This document shows positions 56,471-64,000 of a DNA stretch of 64,000 nucleotides, in pieces. The stretch's first letter is position 1. Each line of letters starts with the position of its first letter. The stretch lies in contig JAUEDM010000007.1 of the NCBI GenBank assembly GCA_033439685.1, positions 434,001 to 498,000 of the forward strand, written 5' to 3'. The notes below the pieces were generated by a model. It was not told the origin of the DNA. It worked only from the letters and a program-made list of their open reading frames with translations, and searched no databases. This DNA comes from Apodospora peruviana. Lineage: Eukaryota; Ascomycota; Sordariomycetes; Sordariales; Lasiosphaeriaceae. Made by a program: the position numbers and the translations under genes.

Positions 56471-56941
56471 TCTTATCACATGGGGGTCACGCGTGGGTCA
56501 CGGTTCATCGTTTCTTCGTTCACACACACAGATACCCCCGTTCTATTATTTCGAGAATCAACACGACCCACCAATTAACCCTCATCATTGTCATGATTAT
56601 TGCTGACTGTATCTGTACGGCTCCACTCTCTCCTTGTTAATCAGTTCCAAGTCTTCTGACAAAGCCGTCAAGGTAATAACCCAGAACTATAACAATTCAT
56701 AAACCGTTTCACGGAAAACCCCGGGCTGACACCCGCCCACATTCCCAATTTATAGCCATCATCAGTCACCCTAGATGGCCTTGATTCATATGGAGCCACG
56801 CAGCAAGCAAGCACACGCAACGCTAAATCCGGGGATGCAACAGGTTGCATAACACATACATACACCATACATACATACGTTGGGTAATACACGAGGGAAA
56901 ATAGCGGAAAACTGCCGATCTCACTCACGAGAGAGCAACAG

Positions 56942-56970
56942 CCAACCAACCAACCAACCAACCAACCAAA
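56942..56970 (+). repeat. CCAA tetranucleotide repeat (7 units)
   Basis: A perfect CCAA run, with related CAACCCAACC strings around 55276-55300. Confidence 0.9.
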
Positions 56971-57042
56971 CTTGTCCCCATGGGGCTCGCAGCGGCTCCC
57001 GGCAGCTACCTCTCTACCTCACCTAGGTACTTGCAAGAGTGT

Positions 57043-57083
57043 AGGCAAGGCAAGGCAAGGCAAGGTAAGGCAAGGTAAGGCAG
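57043..57083 (+). repeat. GGCAA pentanucleotide repeat (about 8 units)
   Basis: Tandem GGCAA/GGTAA units. The two C-to-T changes suggest ageing of the array. Confidence 0.85.
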
Positions 57084-57222
57084 GTGATCCCCTGACGACT
57101 GACGTACGTACGTACCTAGGTAAGGTACCTGTGTTGATATGGTTCCCGTACCCGATGACGATGACCGTGGATTCGCTATCAAGCAGACACATGCAGACAG
57201 CCAATCTTGATGATGTTCGTGT

Positions 57223-57290
57223 CTACCTACCTACCTACCTACCTACCTACCTACCTACCTGACTCTATTGCATGATAGGTAGGTAGGTAA
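57223..57290. repeat. TACC repeat with inverted GGTA arm
   Basis: Nine TACC units (57223-57260) are followed by ataggtaggtaggtaa (about 57275-57290), which can fold back on them. ACCTAGGT palindromes continue to about 57370. Confidence 0.85.
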
Positions 57291-57472
57291 CCGATATGAT
57301 GATGATGTCTGTCTCCGTGGATGGAGACATGTGCTTGTACCTGCCTAGGTAGGTACCTAGGTACCTACATGCCACACATCTCGTCTCCGTTGACACGCCT
57401 CCTTATCAAGCTAAGGTGTAATGTATAATGCAAATTGTGGTTGGTTCTAAATAAAACCCCCACCCAAGACAA

Positions 57473-57492
57473 GACAGACAGACAGACAGACA
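57473..57492 (+). repeat. GACA tetranucleotide repeat
   Basis: Five GACA units. A shorter copy is at about 57641-57655. Confidence 0.85.
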
Positions 57493-58571
57493 AACCACAT
57501 CCGTGTGTTGCTCGTATCGTGCGTGGGTGCAAGCCACCTAATAATTAATCTTGCTCGCCACACGCCGGACGACGAAAACGATCACTTTGCCTGCCTGCCT
57601 GCAGCCTCGTACCTACCTGCCGTAGGCAGATGTGACATGAGACAGACAGACAGACAATGCCCACAGACGACAGTAGCTCCATCACATCCCGCATTAGTCT
57701 ACCTACTTAAGTCTTCGAGACAGAGATTGGGTGGGGGAGGGGGCGGGGAATGAGAGAGATGGATGTCTTAGATCGCGAGAGACATACATACAGCCATACA
57801 GCAATACAGCCATACGGTACGAAACCGAACCGGGGGTTTATTGTTTCCTCCTCCCACTCATTCCTCCCAGACGCTAGTTAGCCCCGGTCGGCAGGTCTAT
57901 CAAGCTGGGTCAATGCCAGCGTGGCAGTCTGGCAGCCTGGCTGGCCTCAAACGAGAATATGTTATGTTTTTTTTATCGTGTCTACCTAGCCCGATGATAT
58001 CTGGATGCTGGAGCTACTATTTGTTCCTTCTCGACTTTCATTAAGGCTAATATCCTCCGCAACCCAGCATTAACCTGACTTGCTTGAGACGGTGCAAGTC
58101 TCTCTGTATCATGCCCCTTTTCGCTTCGAAATGCGCAAGTATATAAGGTGGGAGGATGGGATGATAGAAAGACAGTGTTCCGCTGGCTGGAAGAAATCTC
58201 AATGCTGACCATGTTTTGTGCCGACGCACCATGGCGATTCTTGAGGAGCCTCCTTTGGAGAATTAGAGGCGAGATGTTGCGCGAGAGAGGCGCCGAAAGC
58301 AGTCGAAGGTGTCGTGGGTGTAACGAGAGATGTTGTAGTGGCAGAGGTGGACGGGCCGAGGGAGTGACGTGCTCGGGGCCGTGATGGTGAAGTGGACTGA
58401 TCCGTAGGAGCACTCCGACGTGAGGGCCTTGTTGGCGGGGGAGGTCGGTCGTCGTTTGCCAGCTAGTGTCTTGCACACCAATCCTTAAACAGGAACAATA
58501 AGTTAATAACTGACCTAGCTCCAAGAACAATAATACACTTACCTCCCGGTTGCATCACAACTATGTGCTTC

Positions 58572-60155
58572 TCAGTCGCCTGACGGACTCCTGGGAAGAG
58601 GGATTTCATAAGCTTCACGTTTGATCATGTCGTGGCATATGGGTGCTCGGTCCGTGGCCGTGAGGTCGATTGCTGCTTTTGCAGTAGTGCTTTTGCCGCC
58701 GCCATCGGAGCCGCCGCCGCCGCGGGCAGATGTCATGGCGTCTGATTCGGCGCGCGCGTCTTTCATCATGGCGGGGAGCTGTCGTCGACGGGCATTAATG
58801 AACCAGTTGGAGATTTGGTCTAAGATGTACAGTTAGAATTAGAGACTATCACAGAGTTATGGGGGCGCCCACTCACTCATTGCTAGCCCGGTCTGCCTCA
58901 TGAGCTCCTGCTTCTCGTCCTCGGTGGGATACGGGTGTTGCAGATGCGCCACGAACCACGTGCGAAGCTTGTCGGTCGTTTCCTTGGGCAAATTCCCCCG
59001 GCGCTTCCGCTGCTTGTTGTCCGGATTCATGGACTCTTGCAGCTCTCGCATGTAAGGGTCAACATGATTGAAAGGGTACGGAAAGCCATAGCCGCCAGAC
59101 GCAGGATGAGTACGGTCGAACGGGTTTATGCTGGGTAGTGATAATGATTGGGTCCGTGAAGGGTGACCATAGGTGGAATATGTGTTGTGGGGGTACGGTT
59201 GGCCGTTCATTCCCGGTTCCGTGGCACTCCTGCCGGTCCGTTGAACAGCTATTTGCCCTGAGCTCTCCGGGTATGTATCATCCGTTGAGCGGCCCCGAAT
59301 CCGGGGCAAGTGAGCCGCCCCACGCTCAAAAACCGAAACATGCGATCTGGGGAAGTTGTGTTGGGGCTCGTGGCGTTCCAAGTTCACTTCTACCGGCGCT
59401 GCTGGCTCCCGCCTAATCGGCGGGAGGTTTCCGCTCTGAGTGACGTAGGAGGGGCTCGTTCGGGAGTGGCTAGTCCAGCTCTCGGCGGCGGCGGGCCGCG
59501 GCGGCATCGTGGGCGACATGGGGCCATGGGCAGCTGACATCTGGAGCTCCCTTGGGATACCGTTGTTGTACTGTCTAGGAACAGCAGCTTCTTCCCTCTC
59601 CTCTCCTATAGATAAGCGCCTACGCTTGTTCTGATTTGTCGAGTGGGTGTAGTAGTAGTGCGGTGACCTCAACTCGGCGCTGCTGGCTAATCCCACCGGA
59701 GATGTGGAAGACGACGGTGGCCTACTGCTGTTGTTCTCCTGGGACAATCGGGGGTCGAAAAGTTCTGGGCCCAAGGCGGCGCGAATCGAAGGCAGTTCAC
59801 GCCTCTCTGGCTCGCCTGGTGGTCTTGAAGAGACATAGTCGAACTGTCTGCTTTCGTCCAAGGCTGGCTCGCCTCGTGCCCTTGAAGGGAGACAGTCGGA
59901 CTGTCTGCTTTCCTCCCAGGCGGGCTCGCTTCGTGGCTTTGAAGAGAGATAGTCGGGCTGTCTTCCTTCCCAAGGCCTGTCGTACCTGTAGATAGGGTGG
60001 GTCATGGAAGCCTGGGAAATCTTGCAGTCTTCATCTGTGTGTGCTCTCATGCAAGTAGGGACCGGTGGAGACGTCTGGAGATGCTTGGAACGGACTGATA
60101 TTGTCAAAAGATTATGGGGAAACAATGATCCTTTTGGACTAATTGACTGACACAT
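58572..60155 (-). CDS. TALE-class homeobox transcription factor
   Basis: Two exons: 60155-58877 and 58819-58572. The 57-nt intron (gtgagt...atcttag) splits the homeodomain and joins GLAM to NQISNWFINARRR. The product is up to 508 residues. The homeodomain carries the three-residue TALE insertion (HLQHPYPTEDEKQELM) and the recognition helix with WFINARRR, as in the homeobox KN domain. Just before it is a basic NKQRKRRGNLPKE that may serve as nuclear signal. The N-terminal part is disordered and holds three related segments of about 20 residues (type SRQ-DY-SSR-P-EPA-E). The C-terminus is Gly/Ser-rich. Fungal members of this class control development and hyphal growth. The start is uncertain: ATGs at 60155, 60050 and 60005 are all in frame, and the last two lie closer to gene-like sequence. 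Confidence 0.85.
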
Positions 60156-61858
60156 GAAAGTGGCTATCGTCAAATATTTGAGTTGAATTTCGGATCGGAC
60201 TTCGCCAGGGTCACGTCGTCATATAAACTTTATGGTTTGGACTTTTGTGGAAAGCGGGACATGAGGTGCAAAGTAGCCGGTCCAAGGAAGGAGGCAAAGG
60301 GTCTAGCTATATGAATTTGGTGGACTGTGGAGGTAGGAGATCAGGATGGGAGAAGAGGGCTCTCAGTCTCGCAGTCTGAACCTTGTTGTGCGGGTCACTG
60401 CTGTCAGACCGTAATGGGAGGGGGGCAATACTTCAGCGGCGCTGTTGCAAGGTAGGGACGGACTACCAGGGACTGGACTCGTTTGCGTCGCGTTGTAGAC
60501 ACCTGTAAGGTGCCAGCCAGCCAGGATAGCGCTGTCAAGGAAGCTGCAGGTTACTATGAGTGTGAGTGTGAGTGTGAGTGAGAGGACGAGTGACTGTATA
60601 CCGTACAGAGTAAGGTAGGTACCTAGGTAGGTACGTACCAAGGGGGTATTACCAAGGGTAATGTCAATGAAATTTCCGATGGGCAAAGATTGGCGACAGG
60701 GAGCATCCTTCCCACGCGTGCCCATCGCATATGCAGACGTTATATGCAGACATTGCTGGGATGTCTGCCGAGTAGTGCGCGCACGGTATCCCGACTCTTG
60801 TTTCATCAGGAAGAAGCTAGTGAAAGGCTGTTGAGGCCTAGAGAGCCTGCAGAACTTCCAACTCTCTCCATCGGGGTTCGTGTATTGTTCGGCAGAGCGA
60901 CCGGAACAGACCTTGGGGAGCGGAGGTCGGGACTGGAGGACCACCGCCGTCGTGTTGATAAATAAAGGTGACTAACGCGAGTGGGTAATATTTTCAGAGT
61001 TTGAACCAAACCCTCGGTCTGGAACTGAACTGACGGCGATTTTGATTCGTGGCACGCACAATTTATAAGTTGAATCGACATGACCGGCTCCTTCCAGGTC
61101 GTCGTGGCATGTGAATGACATTCAGTTATGACTGATGGTGAGAATTGCACCTGCCCTGTCGGGCTGTAGATGACCTCAAGGACCCGTCCAATTTCCGTCT
61201 CTTTCCATCTTTTTTGGCTTGTTGGAAGGCACCTGGCACCCAGGCAGCTGCCAGATTCAAATTGTGCCGTCACTTTGCCTGACAGATCCTGTAATCCATA
61301 CCTGACGTGCCAAAGTGCCTTTACAGGGCTTGCCAGCTGTCCAGTAGCCGTTTTGCATTCCAGTCCTCACTTCCCTTCCCATCAAATCAATCCAATGATG
61401 CGCCAACCTCAGCTCCCGGCATCACGATGCACGTCCCGCAGGCCACGATCCAATTGCCCGAGTCTAATCCGTACGAAACGCTCTGTGGTAGACAGGGACA
61501 TCTACCGGTAGCCGCTTATCGGTAACTTGCTCTGAATATTTTGCAGCACACCACCTACCTGCAGTGAGGAGGAGGAACACGTCAGGACGTGCATCTTCAA
61601 GGAGAGGAGGAAATGCTGACGCAAGATGCGGGGAGTGCCGTGCCGTCCCTGTGCCGTCCGTCCATCCCCCGGGCCTGCTTGACCTGAGATGGCGAATGGC
61701 AGCTCCGTCTCCCGCCATCTCCAGCCAAAGCCCCAACCCGAGATCTCGGTGCCGATGTGATTGCTCCCGTCGAAGCTTCTTGGCGCTCCCGGATCACCAC
61801 GGTTACACACACCCCCAACACTCACCACAAAAGATAGGCTCTAGCCGCGACCACGATC
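60156..61858. other. upstream region of the homeobox gene, no supported gene
   Basis: It holds the homeobox promoter region and a GTGAGT hexamer repeat near 60555. TAGGTACCTAGGTAGG palindromes lie at about 60612-60640. No gene was seen. Confidence 0.5.
60555..60582 (+). repeat. GAGTGT hexanucleotide repeat (about 4.5 units)
   Basis: Tandem gagtgt units lie upstream of the homeobox gene. Each unit contains a gtgagt string identical to a splice-donor consensus, which may confuse gene prediction here. Confidence 0.8.
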
Positions 61859-62197
61859 ATGATAACCGACGAAACACAGCCTCACCCCCCCACAGCATGG
61901 GAGAAGGCCTTCACCAAAATCATGCAACCACCCACCAGACAAGTCCCTGCTCTTTATCAACATCAATACGGAATATGCCCTCATCTCCGGAATGCCCAGC
62001 CTTCCCCCCCGGGTCTTGGCACCCAGCCATCACTCTCACACCCAGATGGGCCGCCGTATCCATTTGTTCCACAAGAAGGACAAAGCAACCGTTATATGCC
62101 GTGCCAAACTTTCCGGTCTGTCAATCAAATCTGCAACACCGACACTACCAGTGGTCAACTCGCCCTTCAAATGCCGCAACCGTCATGCCATGGCTGA
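61859..62197 (+). CDS. possible small gene, unknown
   Basis: A 112-codon frame starts at ATG 61859 (gatcATGATAACCGACG). It reads AWEKAFTKIMQPPTRQVP, then Pro/Gln-rich sequence with five cysteines spread through it, and ends CHG. Codons favour C-ending forms. There is no motif or signal peptide. Overlapping frames of similar length exist (61564-62223 and 61992-62366), so this could be chance. Confidence 0.22.
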   Translation: MITDETQPHPPTAWEKAFTKIMQPPTRQVPALYQHQYGICPHLRNAQPSPPGLGTQPSLSHPDGPPYPFVPQEGQSNRYMPCQTFRSVNQICNTDTTSGQLALQMPQPSCHG

Positions 62198-64000
62198 GCT
62201 GGAGGGTCTGGTTCCCGAGTTGATTGGAGGGCCGAGTAGCCTGATTTCGTCGGAGCAAACAAACAGCTCCAGAGAGTTAACCCAAGGTGATCGGCCCGCG
62301 CCGATCGACAAAGCCAAAAACCCGGAAACCCCAATTTCCAGTTTGTCGGGACGAGCTTACGAATGAAAACAGACGATCAATGCCCGTCCTCATTGGCGAC
62401 ATCCATCGGAGTCCTTAGTTCGAGATCAAAGCCATCTGATAGCTTTCACAACCAATCAACCATCAAGACAGTTGCCGACTTGGATCGCACGAGTCAAGTC
62501 GCCGGGCACATGACAAACTGGAGGTGCACCGGGGTCGGCTCCGGGAACTGGACAAATTTTAAGGTGTTGCGAAACCGCGAAACCCGATCTTCCGGAACCC
62601 CTACCGGTAGATCACAGCACGCGTCTTCCACACCTCCATTTCCATGCTATTACAGACTGTGCACGGCCCGTCGTGATACACTTTGGCAGTGGCTGGGTAG
62701 AGGCACGCCCCCCGAAGTCCAAACCGAACTACGTGACTGGCACTACTAATTTGTCCATGTTGAAAGCTTCACCTCGTTTGCCCGCAAGCCTGCTTATAGC
62801 GGAAGTTTGTGAAGCCGCGCCACTCCGATGATGTTTGGTGGAGTCAAGATCGTCCCGCGCCTCGGTGTTACGGACTCACGGCGTCCTTTGGCTTTTAGAC
62901 CGTAAGGCTACGCGTTTTACACCCGCTGAAAGACGCTAGCCGCGTATCAAACACTTTGCATCATGGACGTGCCACCTCAACGTCAAACGTCAGTCAACAG
63001 ACCTGTGTGTGGCCGGCAAGCTCCTTGAGTGCAAATCTCGAGTGCAAAGCGGTGAAGCGGTCGAGCCGTGCGGTACACACCCTCCAGCCAATCAGTTTGA
63101 GCGCCGGCGCGCTGGAATTCTGCAACATCTCACCCTGTGCCTGATGCGTTGATGCACAGCGTCGGGCCGTTGGAGAGGAGAGATTTGGAGACCTCCTGTG
63201 CTGCTTGGCTCAGGTTTTCTTCGTAAAGAGTACCTTGCTTCACCCACGGCGTACGGGAGTACAAGCACATGGTTTCCTCTCGAGGGGGACCGGGCATGGG
63301 TCGCGCCAAGCCAAAGCAGATCTGCCAGCCCCTCTCAGCTCACACTTAACTTTAAACACCTTGGGACATTGGTGGTACTGCGGTTCTGCATATTCACCAA
63401 AGTAGGTGAGCCCATGGAGCTGGCGAAGGCCCCCCGACACAGACCTCGCGGTGAAGCATCTTCACCCTGCTTCCACCAAAGATCTCTCTACCCTACAGCT
63501 CGTCATGGGTAAGCCCGGAGATCTTGCATTCACAAACACAACCTCCACCCCGAACAAGATGGTGCATACGCGCGTGCACACCACGGGGTTGTCAGCACAC
63601 ACACAAGCATCACAGGCATCGCAAGCGGGTTAGTCCGAGAAGTGACATGCATCTCACCGAGCAATGAGAGGCCACGACTTCTCCATCTGTTTGCAGCACA
63701 CGCTTGTTGACATGCTCAGTTCCTGCACGCCTTGCATTGGCTGCTGCAAAAATATGGACAGCTGCAGCAGTCGGAAAGCCCCCCCAAAGCACGAAATCAA
63801 GAGTATCTTAGATTTGCATTGGTCCAGGTATCGTGGCTCCAGCAGAGAGGCGTTGTCAGATTTGATTGCCTGGGAGTTGTTCTCCGAGGATGGGTCTTTG
63901 CAGATGATGTTCCCGGCGAGCGCTCGCTCGACTAGGAAGAAATAAATTAACCGGGCATGCTGTGCACTCTTCAGAAAGTGGTTCATGGACGGTGAACGAA
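62198..64000. other. right end of window, no supported gene
   Basis: Several frames of 90-130 codons occur (for example plus 62363-62749 and 63198-63512, minus 63654-63986). None shows a motif, steady codon bias or splice partners. A gene continuing beyond the right edge cannot be excluded. Confidence 0.45.

Larger units (their letters stand above)
52914..58571. other. 5.7-kb gene-poor, microsatellite-dense region
   Basis: I see no gene. Frames up to 195 codons (for example plus strand 55680-56267) are Cys/Arg-rich and lack bias or motifs. The DNA is filled with simple repeats (listed separately where strong) and TACCTAGGTA-type palindromes near 57100-57370. One strong imperfect inverted repeat lies at 53358-53435. 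Confidence 0.55.

Noticed and set aside
57043..57300. Repeats that might suggest a CRISPR-like array
   Set aside because: Units are 4-5 bp without spacers. These are ordinary microsatellites in a eukaryotic genome.

Overview
The window looks like nuclear DNA of a filamentous ascomycete (Pezizomycotina, most likely Sordariomycetes). Genes are interrupted by short introns of about 50-120 nt with GTRNGT donors, CTAAC-type branch sites and YAG acceptors. Both tRNA genes carry introns directly 3' of the anticodon loop purine. Intergenic DNA is rich in TACC/GGTA, CA/TG and GACA microsatellites. The protein families seen (fungal Mediator subunit 15, Whi5/Nrm1-like repressor, fungal CLC, NRDE2, Ctr9, TALE homeobox) are typical of moulds. 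There are no operons, CRISPR arrays or prokaryotic signals. I saw no intact transposon.

Layout. 1-1015: 3' part of an Erf4-type subunit gene of the Ras palmitoyltransferase. 2953-4443: unknown acidic protein with a possible zinc site, followed by decayed coding sequence (4587-4816). 5708-5844: tRNA-Thr(AGU) with a 65-nt intron. 6540-7008: two gene relics on opposite strands, one an aldose 1-epimerase fragment. 7484-9136 (-): aspartyl aminopeptidase M18. About 9.1-21.1 kb: a 12-kb stretch with no gene that I can support, ending in the 5' leader of the Mediator tail gene med15 (21106-26041), which contains a 31-unit Gln-Gln-Gln-Ala minisatellite. 27.1-28.57 kb: a previously unlabelled array of about six diverged 215-250 bp tandem repeats. 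29135-30343: Whi5/Nrm1-like G1/S repressor. 32077-33100 (-): unknown coiled-coil protein with difficult splicing. 34612-37570 (-): CLC chloride/proton antiporter. 38798-42144: NRDE2. 43818-44780: secreted Cys-rich, Thr-rich protein. 45064-46617 (-): single-pass membrane protein with an Arg/Lys block and a Gln/Tyr-rich tail. 48389-52252: Paf1-complex subunit Ctr9, joined through a GC-AG intron. 52760-52855: tRNA-Ile(AAU). 52.9-58.5 kb: gene-poor, microsatellite-dense DNA with one strong hairpin. 58572-60155 (-): TALE homeobox transcription factor. 60.2-64 kb: nothing certain.

Several genes act in transcription or RNA control (med15, the Whi5-like gene, nrde2, ctr9, the homeobox gene), but they lie on both strands kilobases apart. 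I regard them as independent units, not a cluster. The CLC and nrde2 genes, and the membrane-protein and ctr9 genes, are divergent pairs whose upstream regions probably hold two promoters each. The best candidates for something undescribed are the tandem array at 27.1-28.57 kb, the hairpin at 53358-53435 and the large gene-free region upstream of med15.
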